DNA from: Acorus gramineus
Taxonomy: Eukaryota; Streptophyta; Magnoliopsida; Acorales; Acoraceae
Length of the DNA: 64,000 nucleotides
Direction: 5' to 3'
Assembly: GCA_030737835.1 (NCBI GenBank)
Contig: CM060856.1
Coordinates: forward strand, 17,897,116 to 17,961,115
In this document: positions 1 to 12,113 of the stretch, piece by piece
How the letters are laid out: every line of letters begins with the position of its first letter
Position numbering within the stretch: position 1 is the first letter of the stretch
Made by a program: the position numbers and the translations under genes
The notes under the pieces: model-generated
What the model was told of the DNA's origin: nothing
Databases searched by the model: none
Seen by the model: only the letters and a program-made list of their open reading frames with translations

Positions 1-455
1 AAAATTGAGTTTCTAAATCCTTCTCAATTTAATATTGAGAAATGATGCTTGATTATCTGGTGATGGAAATAGTTAAAAGACATCCTACATGCTCCAATTT
101 TGGTATTTTTTATCATGATCCATAGAAAACTACAGAAAGAGTATTAGCATGAATTGAAAACCATAAGGAAAACTGGTCAAAATCACCATCATTTTATTTG
201 CAGCTGGACAAAAAAAGTAGAGGAAGATTTAGAAAATATCTTATAAATTTGGTCATCTCAGATAATATACAAATGTTAATAGAAAAAGTACAAAACTCAT
301 GCTCCAGTAATACAATTCGTTGACATGGACTAAAATCAGTAACACTTTCATTTTCTGTTCATTAAAATGATGATTATTCAACCTATTTAACTTACCACAT
401 AAAAAGAACATACAGAAATAAAAATTGGATAAATAAAAAAACAGCTTGAGCTTAC
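1..455. other. intron 4 of PGRL1, no further exon seen
   Basis: The minus-strand donor after the LRLK codons (read across 456-450) is followed by AT-rich sequence to the window edge. I find no block resembling the next conserved PGRL1 exon here, so the remaining exons are presumed to be outside the window. Confidence 0.7.
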
Positions 456-2486
456 CTTTAGTCTCAATTTGAGTTCATCAAATTCCGCATCTGTCATTAT
501 AGGTTTCCCCGCCACATATGCCATTGACGCTTCAAGTAATTTTTGTTCATCTGAACCTGAACATTGTATCCAGTGTGTGAAAAATTCCGTCTGTAGTTAT
601 ATTTCAAAGATGGCATGAAGTTAAATATTCTGGTAACACATACTTAGCATGACGACGCTGCTTCCTTCCCACATTAATTCTTCCTTCAGATTATCAAATT
701 CCTCATTTGACATTATTGCCTTTCTCTCATAATAGAATGACTGTAGCACGAAGTAAAAGGCAAATCATAAATGCTCTAATCAATCAAACATAAATTTATC
801 AAATGACTATAAATGAGAGTTTGTTATCATGTATAATTCCGACTATCGGGAGTGAATTTCAATCAATACTTGTAGTGCTTGCAAAAACTCTTGCTCAAGC
901 TCTCCTACGGTCTTTTTCTCTTTTCGATCTATGCTGCAATATGGTAAGATTTTGCTGTCAATGACTTCATCCTCTTCAATCTGACCTGTACAGAAGTTAA
1001 AAGGGATTAAAAAAAAAAACTGTTGCATCATCCCTATCCAAGTCATTTTCATGTGGAAGGCTTTCAGATGATACAAAAAGGATAATAACAAAATCAAGGA
1101 TTATGATATATTGGCATGTCCATATGATGGTTAGCAACTCAATCATGCTTCATGATCAATCTGAGAATTGTTATTTTTTCTTAATATTTTTATAAAACTG
1201 CAGAGGACAAAAAAAACTGCAATTAAATAACTAAAGAATCAGGTATACAAAGGTCAATAATAGTGTGTTAAAGAAAACTGGTTATTAAACTTTTTTGACA
1301 CTGGCTCAACAATATATGAAGCTCCCAACTGGAAGATGAAAACATTCACCAGTAAACAAGGTTCCATAATGAACAGTCCAAGAGAACCTCATATGTTGAG
1401 AAAGCTTTGCAAGTTGCCAATTATTACTAGCAAAACTAAAAGCTGCCAGGCATCTGACACATTAATATGTAATATGTATAGCTTGAAACCCATACAAGAT
1501 ATGTGAACCACTCTTTCAAAGACATCACTGCTCGATAAGCTTCTGCAAAATGTCCACCTGGTGTTAGGAAGGCAGAAGGAAAGAGGAGAATTGTTCAATC
1601 ACTTTAAGGGAAGCTTTCCGAAATTCCAAAAGCTGAACTACTTATACTAAAATCATAAAAGAGGTAAAAATAGCAATATAGTCTATAAAGATGGCAAATT
1701 GATTATGATAAGCTTCATTTCACCTTTTATTTCTAGTCAAACTTATGACATCTTATTGCACCAACAAATTGAGGACATAAAATTGAACATATTGATTCAA
1801 AATCAAACTTCCCTAATACATTCAATCAATATTGTTAAGATAACTTCCTCTGAATGAGTTAATCCAAAACCACTACGTTCTTGCAATTTGAATCAACCGT
1901 GAAGAAGATAAAACTTAGGTCTTTTGCATCACCTGATCCCACCCCATCTCCTCCCCACGTTATTTATCAGATCAAACTTAATCCCAACAACTAAACCCCT
2001 AACCTGTTTCATTTGGGTCATAAGGCTTGATGGATCAAGTTTAGATTAATAAAGAATAAAACTTTCCATCTGCTGGAGTGATTGAGAATATCGGAAGAAC
2101 AGGATTTGATGTCGAGGAACTTCAACAGTACACTTCTATGAAATTCGAGACAAACGGGACAAGAAGATTCTCACATAGTGGAAAGTTCGCTTCAGGAAAA
2201 CCATACATTTCAAGCTTGATAGAGATAAAGAGGGGGAGATGGAGACGGGGAGCGGCTGACCTTGCTGTTCTGCAGCTTTGATGGGCAGGAAGAGTGACCG
2301 GCGACAGCATCCATTGGAATGTCTGGAAAAGCTGGTTCTAGCGATGACGCCAAGACGGGCGGACGGAGATCTGCCGGTCCTGCCATGGAGAGAAGGCAAG
2401 CGAGGTCCGGCGAGTGATCCGGAGGACCTTCTCGGATGTGGAGTCAGAACGGGAGATAGTGAGAGGCCGACCTCCATCGTTACCAT
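456..2486 (-). CDS. PGRL1: PGR5-like protein 1 (PGRL1), 5' portion, cut by the left edge
   Basis: PGRL1 is a thylakoid membrane protein that works with PGR5 in antimycin A-sensitive cyclic electron flow around photosystem I. Four exons are visible on the minus strand: 2486-2261, 985-870, 740-644 and 556-456, with phases that join cleanly (75 codons+1, 2+38, 32+1, 2+33). Exon 1 is rich in Ser, Arg and Pro, as expected of a chloroplast transit peptide. Exons 2-4 carry blocks typical of PGRL1: LPYCSID with its conserved Cys, GELEQEFLQAL, SFYYERKAIMSNEEFDNLK, EELMWEGSSVVML and DAEFDELKLRLK. The transmembrane helices and the C-terminal cysteine cluster must lie to the left of the window. Two in-frame ATGs (2486 and 2477) compete; I give the outer one. 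Intron 1 is about 1.3 kb. The family assignment is from recalled conservation and is strong; the exact start is less sure. Confidence 0.93.
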
Positions 2487-2693
2487 CTCCTTCAGTTAGG
2501 ATTTTTTTTATTATTATTATTCCCTGGCGGAGTTAGTTTTTCTGGGCGGGAAGGGATCACAGGTTGGGTAGGGGGGAATCTGTGGGGATAAGGGAAGAGG
2601 GAAACATGTGGAGGGAAACTGAATACAAATTAACGATGGAGATCTTCTGAGGGAAAAAAAAAATGAAAGCCTCCATCGCCCCGTCCAATTTAG

Positions 2694-2970
2694 CAGGATC
2701 CTGATCCAATCGGGATTGGCTTCAATTTTATAGTCTCTCAGTTGAATTATCAATTAAACTGTATAATTAATTGTTATGTACAAGTGTCACTCCCCTATTG
2801 AATATTGTCAAGCCTAGGTGAGTCTGTCCAGTATCATCAGTATTCAATAGGAGAGTGACACTTGTATCCAACAGTTGGCTATATAATTCGATTCATAGGT
2901 TGTATAGTTTAATTTATAAGTTGCACAGCTCAATACTGACCGAAGCTAGTACTAAATGGATCCAAACTCA
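2694..2970. mobile_element. MITE family A, copy 1
   Basis: The two halves are imperfect inverted repeats: GTGTCACTCCCCTATTGAAT near 2787 pairs with ATTCAATAGGAGAGTGACAC near 2843, and both outer ends contain GGATCC. The same layout (outer GGATCC, then lines resembling ATAAATCGAACTGCACAATC, then an inverted segment around a short centre) recurs at 34726-36330 and 44820-45140. It lies about 210 bp upstream of the PGRL1 start. No coding capacity. Confidence 0.7.
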
Positions 2971-3699
2971 ACTTAGCGCATAGTCTCAATTATGTTACAT
3001 TTTTTAAATTTTTTTCACACACTTTTGGACTGCGGAGTGAGCCAAGAAATGCGGGTTCGGAACCCCCTGTTTCCAATGGAAACAAGAAACAGGCTTTTTG
3101 ATCAATGATAAACTCCACGAGTGCACTGAACGGAAAATCGTCCAAATATTTGCATTCAATGCCCCACCAGACGACGTAAAAAAAAAAAACAATTGTAAAC
3201 ACTGTAATAAAGTCCTTATATAATAAAACAATCACAAATAGGTCCCTTTGAATGGCGTGTCTCTCCCCACCAAATATTTCCCTTAACCCACTAGCAAAAA
3301 AAAAAAAATTATGTGTTTAGCTGTTGTCACCGATCCAGGTCGACCGAACTTGATCGCCATTTCAGATTTTGGACGACTGAAATTGGTCGAACAGAGTCCA
3401 AAACTATATCTACCTATTTTTTATAAACAAATTAATTTTTGGGTTAATCCATCATATTCTACGTTTATTCTTTTATCCAAACAACAGCTAAGGGACTGAA
3501 AAAAATGTAAGTAGGTATACTGTTAATTAATTCAATTTTTTATAGAAAATATCTTATTAAACAAATATATATCATTTTTAAGCTTCGTTTAAATTTGTGG
3601 TTAAGCGGATTCTTTGTTTAAAAAAAAAACCTACCAGTTGATCCAAACACATTTTATATCTGGCTTTTAAAAATTTGACCCTCATTTTTGTTGTTATGC

Positions 3700-6600
3700 C
3701 CATGTTATTTGGAGCCTTATATTTTTTTCGATCGGAGTCGTTAAAATTTTAGTTTTTAGCTATATGCGGGAGTTTGAGTACTCTTATTGAAAATCTAATT
3801 GCATATTATGGGTCCTGGTACCGTTTTGTACTACCCATAAAAAATTTCATCGAATTCCGGTAACGTTTTGTAAAATATGCAGTTCTGAACTGTATCTGAG
3901 TTTTGAGAGTTCCTGGTTTGGTTGGTCGAATAGTGTGAGATATTTTTGATGATGTGGTGACCTTTGGTAAACTTACCACCCTTTTCTTAGTGGTGAAGCA
4001 ACCACTTGGTTATTTTGTGTGTTAATGGGTGAGTTTAGGTTAGGTTGACCCCCACATTTTTCTCTTGCACTCCCCCCCCCCCCCCTCCATGAGAGAAATC
4101 CCTCACTCTCCCACTCCTCTCCCTCTCCCTCTCCCTTTTTGTGTGTGTGTGTGTTGTTAAAGAACGAAAAGAAGAAGAAGAAGCACAAGAAAAAGTGAAA
4201 AAGGATGAGTATGTGTGTTGTTGTTGTTGTTTCTCTTCTCTCTATCTCCCTCTCATGCCCCTTTACACCCCTGGTTTCAGCCATGAAGGACTTAAGGAGA
4301 TGCTGATGAGGTGGTGGCAGTGGTGGTGGTGGTTGAGTGGTCGTGGGTGTGTCGAGAACCCCGCATCTCCCCATTTCCCTCCCCCTCTTATGGTAAGGTA
4401 TATCTCTGTCTTATGAAGATCTCTATGAATCTAGTAATTAGAGGCATATGTTTTGGATTGTGTCCTCGTATGATATGATCATCTACGTGTCTAGTTGTTA
4501 TATATGAAATTTGGGGTCATTATGATATCTATGTTGTAAGTTAGAACCTGTTTTGCATGGCCTATCTAGATTCGCGTGGGACTTGACCTGCTTCTGGAAA
4601 TAATTTATTTCAGGCTTGTAGAGGCAAAATTAGGTTCTAATGGCTTCATGGATTATGATCCCAGCATGTCAAAGAATGTGTATGATTTATTTCATAATTT
4701 TTGGATGTGTATTTGGTGCTGTGGAGATCAAATAGTAGGGCTGGTTGCAGCAGGTTTAGCAGTTTTGCTCGATTGTGTGTCAAGGAGTTGTTATGCATGT
4801 TGTGGAACGTATCAGGAGTTAGGGTCTTCATGAAGTAGGCTTATATGTGTGTCAGGAGATTCCATATTTTAATTGAGCTTCATTGGTTGTGTTTTGCAGC
4901 TTTCGTTGGCAGAACTCGCGATGAATGGGTCGTTAGGTGAGTGGTTCGATCCAACCCTTCGGGATGCGCTCGATGCACGTAGTCGTGCATCGCGCATCCA
5001 TGGGGCTTCTTTGCACCCTAAATATGTTAGATATCTTGCATGCTAGGCTTATATTGCATGTATAGTATTCATGTATGAATGACTGAGTCGCATGCGCCCT
5101 TCATGTATGGGCATGTGTGATATGTGTTTATATGAATGTATAGAATATGCATGCCTTAGGTAGTCCCTATTTATAGTACTACCTCCCTATGTTAGTAATA
5201 TCTAGCATGATTAAACCTGAGTTAATAACCGGGTGCATACTTAATATTCCCTAGTCATAAGACTGGAGGACGTGGTATGGCTGTTGCACCCATCTTGTTG
5301 GGGCAAAGCTATGACCAGCTTCTAAAGAGGATGAGACTTTCCCTCTCTCTCACCCTCCCTCTTTGCGTAAACTGATTAAGTAGATATGGTTCCTACTTGA
5401 CTCAGGTTCGCTTGGGATTATCGGCATGCACCGGTTGTTGCACGAGATCGCGCTTAACCCTTCCCTTTTAAGTTGGTGATATCCAACGCATGCTTAAGTT
5501 ATACCTTGTATGCTTATATAATTAATGTGCCTCATATGCATGTGTAGTTAGGCCATGCCTTGTATGTATGTTGCATGATTTATTGTCTATGATGTATATT
5601 CGTGTTAGGGAGTACCCTATAATTAATCTTATGTTATCGCGCATGTTAAAACTAATTGAGCCTATCTAAAATAGGTGTGGGTACGACCTGCTGTTGGGTT
5701 GTACCTCATTAGTTAGAGCACTAGCGATATAATCGCCACCCCGCATCCGAGTGATGCACTTGAATGGAATTCAGGATGATTCATTGTTGTATCGATTTTG
5801 TTAAACTGGTGGCTATGGCATTAAGTTAGGCCTACCCGTGCTAGGCGTGTGTATGAACCGCCTGTTGGGTTATGTGCCTTGGGCTTATTTCTGCGTGAGA
5901 GCAGAGGTAACCCCTCGCGTCCGAGCGACGCACTCGTGTGGGAGTACAAGAGTATTCATTATCGTCGATATATGATTATCGAGAGTAGTTGACTTTCCCA
6001 TAGGGTTCGCTTTGCGAGCGTGGGGTGCTTCCTCCCAACATCGTCGTGCGTCGAAACTACCCAGCGTCGAAGCTGTCCTATTTGGTGCCACCACTTGTAG
6101 GTGCTACCGATGCGTATCGCGGTACACATCTGGCTGATGTACCGATCGTGGAAGGCCGACAGGTAGAGGCTAAGCGGGAGAGGGCTACCGAATGATATTG
6201 CGAGTGTGGAGTCGTTCTCCCCTTTGTTGGATCCGTGTTGAAGCTGCCTGGCGTTGAAGCTGTCCTGATAGAGGGCTCCCACCTGTAGGTACTACCGATG
6301 CGTTCGGCAGATGTACTGATCATGGGAGTATACCAGGTAGAGGCTACCTGGGAGAGGGCTACCGGATGACGAAGGGTGTAGAGCATAAGGATTATCCCAA
6401 AAGTCCCTAGGGTCACCCCTCCGGGGGCTAGGGTGAGGATGAGTTGAGTCACGTCGTCACGTGACCCTAATACCCATCGAGTATACTCTGGGTATGCTAC
6501 TCCTAACGCTTGAGGTATCGTAGTATAGCTCTGCCTCGTAGCAGAGGGACTAGTTGGTTAGGTTATCCAGTAACACTAGGTGTTATGGTTAACCTTTGTT

Positions 6601-7415
6601 TCTCCCCGGGTGTCCCAGGAGTTTCCCTTCGGGGCAGGGGCGGGGGATGAGTTGAAGTCACGTCGCCGCGTGACCCATTCGTTGTTCGTCCGTTCCCATA
6701 GTTGTTGGGTCCAATTATGTATCGATGTTCAAAGACATCATTGGGCAGTTATCTCGATGTAGATAATCCAGTAGTGTTGTGTGAACCAGTAATTCCACGT
6801 CTCTTCGACAAACGGTATGGTCTCTCCCCAAGAGTCCCAAGAGTCTCCCTCCGGGAGTGAGGGTGAGGTTGGTCGCGCCGCCGCGTGACCTTGTTATCCA
6901 TTGGGTTTCTACCCATGTTTTTCCTTGAAAGAAAATTGCTTTAGTATTGAATTGTTGTAATGGTGTTTGGTTTCCAGCCACTCACTGAGCTTATCGCTTA
7001 CCCCTCGCGTACTGTTTCTTATACAGGGGCGTTATTGGGCATGGAGCTGGAGCTTCCCTGTGGCGTGGTCTTGCGTGCGTGGAGCGTTCCGTTCGGTGGT
7101 TGGCGAGTGCGAGGCTGTCAGCAGTCCTAGAGTCATTTTATCTATTGTAAATCGTGCATGTGGCACAGGTTGTATTTTATTTGGACTAGACTTGACTCTC
7201 ACAGGACATTGATTGTGTATTCGAGTCTGTAATTATATTTTTGGTTTACAGACTTATTTATATTTTTATGCTTCTGTTTTTCAGTTGAGTTATCAGTTAT
7301 CATTGCTTTGCCAGCTTGTGTGTTATTTATTGGAGTCATTGTTGACCTCTTGTACTTGATAGCTGATATTTTATCTAGTGTCACGTCTCAGGGACGACCA
7401 CCTTGGGGCGTGACA
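3700..7415 (+). mobile_element. probable long LTR remnant inside the MULE
   Basis: This block has a composition and repeat structure unlike its flanks. Three degenerate copies of a segment of about 210-240 bp, with a core like CCGGG.G..GGGTGAGG followed by TCACGTCG.C.CGTGACC, start near 6400, 6600 and 6830. Two copies of a GGTGCTACCGATGCG-type segment lie near 6090 and 6285. It ends with GGACGACCACCTTGGGGCGT GACA at 7393-7415, the type of GTGACA end seen in long LTRs of plant chromoviruses. No matching second LTR, gag or pol was found, so a solo or truncated LTR is the best reading. The left boundary near 3700 is a guess. A poly-C run and TG-rich microsatellites lie at 4072-4160. Several frames stay open by chance; none is recognised as a protein. 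Confidence 0.4.
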
Positions 7416-7858
7416 TATGTAAAAAAATTATTCTTATGTTTTACATTTAAAAATAATGATTGATTCTCCTTATATTACAACTCAAATTTGGAGTTGTATA
7501 AAAAATCCAAGGAGGATACACGTCATGGGTTTAAGTTTCCAAAAAAAAATTATAAACTTTATCACAAACCATGTTTGAATAAGTTTGGTCGCCCAAAACC
7601 TGAAATGACGATAAAGTTAAGTTACCCAAAACATGAAATAACGATTAAATCTGATCGTCCAAAATTTAAAATGACGACCAAATCTGGTCGAATTGGTCGG
7701 ATTGGAGGGAACAGAAAAACACCGTTTTTTTTTTCAATTTGTGAGTTAAGAGATATGATTGGTGGGGATAGACGTGCCCCCTTTGAATCACGCTAACAAT
7801 ATTCAAAGCCCCTCAAAGACGGCGTTAAAAAAATTTTGTAAACACTGCAATATAGTCC

Positions 7859-8212
7859 TTGTATAATAAAACAATCATAAATAGGCCCTTTCAATTGAAT
7901 CACACATTAGCATATCAGTTCTATAATAAGTATGCTGAAAAATCTGGTTTAGTATTCGTAAATCTAAAGTCAAATTCATCTCTGAAAATGTTGATCCAAG
8001 CCAAAAAAAATTTTTATTCAAAGCATTGTTTTTGTGAGAATAAGAAATGAGATAAAGTTGTGAAAAAATCACATTTAGAAAAAAGAACTGGTTGCAATGT
8101 ATTTATGTCCATCAAAATTATGCATACCAAGAGGTGTTATGTAAGCAGATTTGAAGATAACCATAACCATAATCTTACAACTCCAAGCAAAAATCCACAT
8201 TTTTATAAGGTA
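7859..8212 (+). pseudogene. FAR1-type DNA-binding domain of a MULE transposase, one in-frame stop
   Basis: One reading frame encodes the N-terminal FAR1 domain (WRKY-GCM1-type zinc-binding fold) found in MULE transposases and in the domesticated light-signalling factors FHY3/FAR1. Visible parts in order are AYQFYNKYAEKSGLVFVNLK, the KKNFYSKHCFCENKK segment, then RRTGCN-like KRTGCNVFMSIKI, YVSRFEDNHNHNLTTPSK with the His-x-His pair. A single TGA at 8048-8050 separates the CFCENKK part from the TGCN part in the same frame; otherwise the domain is intact. The frame ends near 8212 at a possible splice donor (AAG|GTAATT). The rest of the transposase (DDE MULE domain, SWIM) is not recognisable downstream. 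Confidence 0.7.
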
Positions 8213-9165
8213 ATTTTTTTGAACTAGATATTTTTATATATTGCTTAATCAACCATCATGTTAGTATATTTATTTTCGAATATCAGCCTATTTTCTTTTG
8301 TAATTAACCTTTATCATTTTCATACTAAAAATAATTTCAATTACATCCTGCGACACGTGTCCAACTATTTGATGTAAATGATTCCCAAGCAAACTATCAA
8401 CGTAGCAATGAGAGGCATACAAACAAATTTGATGCCAATGAGGAGTACTAATCAAACTACTCGAGCATACCCATTAGTTTCATTTAGGTATTTGTAAGTC
8501 TTTATAAGATATATATAAGTCAGGATTGTCACTTAAATTTTTCTTTTATTATCCTTATGTTTATTATGAAATGACTGAGTTGAATGTTATTAGTGAAATT
8601 TGATGGTGGCTTCTTATGGTTTAATTTGATTTGTAATGACAATTGTGTGGATGTTGTTTAAAGCTCATATAAATTTTTATTCATTTTTTTTTAAAATATT
8701 TTTTATTCTTTTTTATAGTCTTAAATGTAGTCTACTTGTATTTTTATTTTTTTAAAATTACATACCTAATGAGGTATGAACTTGTATAAAAGTTGAAATA
8801 GTTTTTTTACACCGTCTTTCGTCTCGTTTGATTCAATGTAGAGGGATTAGTTTGTGATTATTTTGATATATAATAATTTTAATAAAAATTTTACAAACCT
8901 TTTTGACGTGGGCTTATTTATTTCAATTTGAAGGGATTAGTTTGTAATTATTTTAATGTACAATAACTTGAGTGTAATTTTTACAAACCTTTTTGACATG
9001 TTTTGGATCCCCTGTTAACGGTGTCGTGATGATTTGAAGGGATTTAAATCCGCACCGTCAGCTAACGTGATCTTTTTAGACATGGAGTCTAGTCATTGGT
9101 CAAAAAACCTCTTTCTGTTTTCGATGGAAATAGACAAGGAAGGATCCAAACCCCAAGAATGCATA

Positions 9166-9689
9166 GATAAGGGAATATAGATAATGAAAATGTTTATTTT
9201 GTAAGAATAATCTTAATAGTGATTAATTATTTAAGGGGATTGGAATTCTTTATTAGAGTTTTTAAATATATATTTTAAAAATTATCGCACTTAACACTAA
9301 CACACATATCTCATTATATATTGTATTATGGAAAACATAAATATGTATGCAATTTAATTCATTCGACTATGAACTTCATTTTTTTGGTAAAAATATGTAT
9401 TTTATTGGATAAACATTAACTTTAAAACAAAATAAATTGTGTATTATCTGAAAAATTGAGTGCACAAATGATCATGAAAATTTTCTACTTAATTGGTTCA
9501 TTTGGGCTCCCCAATATATTTAGTATTTACTACGAATGGCACTTGTTACAGAGTCTGCCCAAGGCAATCAGATTGGAAATGTGAAATGTCAAATTAATGA
9601 GCTTTGCTTTAGAGGTGTCATTCAATTACTTTAGCTGAACATGCACAAAGGAGATAATATAAAATAAAATAAAAATTTGGAGATCTCGG
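9166..9689. other. AT-rich intergenic DNA, no feature seen
   Basis: Between the right end of the MULE and the first PDI-like exon I see only AT-rich sequence without open frames, tandem repeats or recognisable element ends. Confidence 0.6.
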
Positions 9690-9798
9690 CTTCTCAGTCT
9701 CTTCTTCTTCGCCCGCGCGTCGAGCTTCTTCTCCGGTCCTTCAATTGAACCCAAACAACTTCAAATCCAAGGTGGGATTTTGTCCCAACTTTTTTGGG

Positions 9799-9832
<34 letters not shown>

Positions 9833-10472
9833 TGTCACACGCACATACAAATACACAAGCACACACAGTGTATATACATGTAATTTCATTCTTTTATGAT
9901 TTGTTTTTCATTTGTTTTGTGCGAGAAAGCTTGGTAACCTCATAAAAAGAGAGCGTCTTTTTTGTTTAGATGGACAAAAATGGTGGGTTCTGAAGAGATG
10001 GGTTGCATTTTTTTGAGATCTCCTCATCTGGGTTTGTTTTATTTTTATTTTTTTCATTAGTTCACTTTCATATTGGACTCACACACACTTTTGTATTTCG
10101 TGAAAAGAACTATGTTAATTAGCGAAAATGTGCTATATTTATGTTTGACTTGAATGAATGTGAACATGTGAGAACTAGGGCTCTTTTTCTTTTGAACATA
10201 TTGCAATTTCTCATGGTGTTACAATTGGGTGCCCTCTTTTCTTAATATTTGAAGATTAGTTGAAGATTTGGTAATTGCAATGGGCAGGCCCTGAATTCCA
10301 ATGGTGCCATGTTAGTCGAATTCTTTGCGCCTTGGTGTGGCCATTTCCAAGCTTTGACACCGACATGGGAAAAGGCGGCAACGATTTTGAAAGGCGTCGC
10401 TATTGTGGCTGTTCATGATGCCGATGCCCACACAAATCCCTTGCTTAGGTTTAAGATTTATCGCTAGATTTG

Positions 10473-10574
10473 TAAAAATATATGCAATGTTCCTTGAAAT
10501 CCTGGTTTTAAACTATGTCTTGACCCCTTGTTTTGATCATCTGCTCCAAATGTAGACAAGGGCTTCCCAACAAT
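10473..10574 (+). repeat. 102-bp direct repeat, left copy
   Basis: By eye this copy is identical over 102 bp to 13277-13378, starting TAAAAATATATGCAATGTTC and ending GGGCTTCCCAACAAT. The last 14 bases are codons of the PDI exon (GFPTI). In this copy they are followed by TGATGTAGG of the retroelement arm instead of the exon continuation. Confidence 0.9.
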
Positions 10575-11371
10575 TGATGTAGGACAAATTATGCATATGG
10601 GAGCACCAAAAGAGGTCCAACACATAAATTACAAATCAATGGTCACGATCTCAGAATCGCACGAAATTTTATATGGTGAAATATATCGAGGAGATCTTCT
10701 AGGTTAGTTGTTGTACACCTAACAATTCTTATTTTTCAAAAATTAATTCATTTAGGCCTTTAAATTAGCGATTTTACTATTTTTAGTAAGTTTTAGATTT
10801 GTGATATCTCAATCATAACAGATCGGAATTGATTTCTATCAATTCCTATGATCATTGAGGATCTCATAGAATCAGAAAAATTAGTTTTCGAATTTTACTA
10901 TTTTTAGTAATTTTTTTAATTTTATGTTATTAGTATAAATAGCAGACTTGTAATCTAGGGTTGACAGTTTTTTATCAATATTTCGAATTTCCTCTATTTT
11001 GGGGCTTTCTTCCTTGTGGATTCAAGGATTCCTTATGGATTCAAGGAGCTTATAAGATCTCAACGCTGGTTGGATCTTTTTATCAGTTTTTCGCTGCGTT
11101 AGGTGGTATCAGAGCGAGGATTTGCCTTGTTGTGATGGCAAATAACGGAGGGGGAGACAACCAATCTAATGACGCTGGTCGTGGATTGGAGAATGTGCGG
11201 AAGGCGATCGAGGAACAGCGCGATCAGATGCGAGAGATCCGCACGATGATTGCTAACCTAAACCTCAACGCTAATAACGGGCATCCTGAAGGTGATAGGA
11301 GATGTGCCGAGGGAGTTGCCCAAGGCCGACCTATTGCTCAGAACATCGTTCGACGTCCCACTGGGTTATCA
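10575..11371 (+). repeat. inverted repeat, left arm
   Basis: This stretch matches the reverse complement of 12114-12917 with scattered mismatches (for example GAATCGCACG against GAAATCGCATG). It starts at TGATGTAGGACAAATTATGC and ends near GGGTTATCAG, where homology stops. Transcription through both arms would give a long hairpin RNA. Confidence 0.85.
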
Positions 11372-12113
11372 GTTCTCCTCCAATGACATCTTCAGAATCA
11401 CCAGAGAAAACTACATCCTCTGCTTCTTTATTGCTCATGTCCTCATCGATCTCTGGTTCAACGATGAAGTTGACCCACTCTCCTTCTTCTTCTGCGAACT
11501 CTGCGCCATCATATATATCATCAACTTTTTGTTCAGCTAAAACTTCGCTCTCTTGTTGATTTTGATTTGAGCAAAGTTCTGGTTCGTTGGAACCTCCGTA
11601 CTTCTCTGATGATGATAGATCATAAAGGTTGGCTCTCGAATCATCCCCATATTTTGGAGGACTTGCTCTTATCACCTCTTGCGCCTTTGATATCTCTGGT
11701 CGTGATTTCACCCTTACGGTTTGATGACAATTTCGATACAATTGGGGTAAATATCGTTCATAATTTCGTGGCAGAAATTGATCCATGAGGAGTTGTTTCA
11801 TCCTCCTCCACGTATGAACAAGTGTTCTTCCTCGTTGTTGTCAGGTTCTTTGAAGTTGGTCCCACCAAGCAGCGGCACCACTTTTTAATCGAAAAACCAC
11901 CATATTTGACCATCTTCTCCTCTGGAACCTCCATCATCTCAAATAATCTCTCGACCTCTGAGATCCAATCAAGGAAGTCTTCGATCTGCATATTACCATT
12001 GAAATATGGAAGATCTGCCTTCAATCGATAATCATTGTATTTCATGCGCCGCCTCCCCGGTTGATATCCATGAAGTCCATCACCTTCATCCTCCGAGTCT
12101 TCCTCATCATCAG

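Larger units (their letters stand above)
3040..9165. mobile_element. Mutator-like (MULE) composite, degenerate and nested
   Basis: The sequence near 3050-3250 (AAATGCGGGTTCGGAACCCC, then a GGAAAC block and the GTAAACACTGTAATAAAG line) resembles the reverse complement of 8800-9165 (GGGGTTTGGATCC, CCATCGAAAACAG). These look like long diverged terminal inverted repeats. A second, inner inverted pair is visible: 3240-3500 (GTCTCTCCCCACCAAATAT) against 7490-7790 (ATTGGTGGGGATAGACG). A line of about 65 bp around GTAAACACTG.AATA.AGTCC occurs in the same orientation on both sides of the inner element (3187 and 7832). The right TIR also holds an internal tandem copy (GGGATTAGTTTGT.ATTATTTT at 8840 and 8934). 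A FAR1-type transposase domain inside supports the MULE assignment. Exact ends and target duplications were not resolved. Confidence 0.55.

Noticed and set aside
3973-4416. Open frames across poly-C, TG and CTC runs
   Set aside because: Low-complexity microsatellite translation (runs of Pro, Thr, Trp) without conserved content.
11104-11115. TGGTATCAGAGC considered as part of a tRNA gene
   Set aside because: It is only the 12-nt complement of initiator tRNA-Met 3' end next to an LTR-like end, i.e. a primer binding site; no cloverleaf surrounds it. The same holds for 17348-17359.
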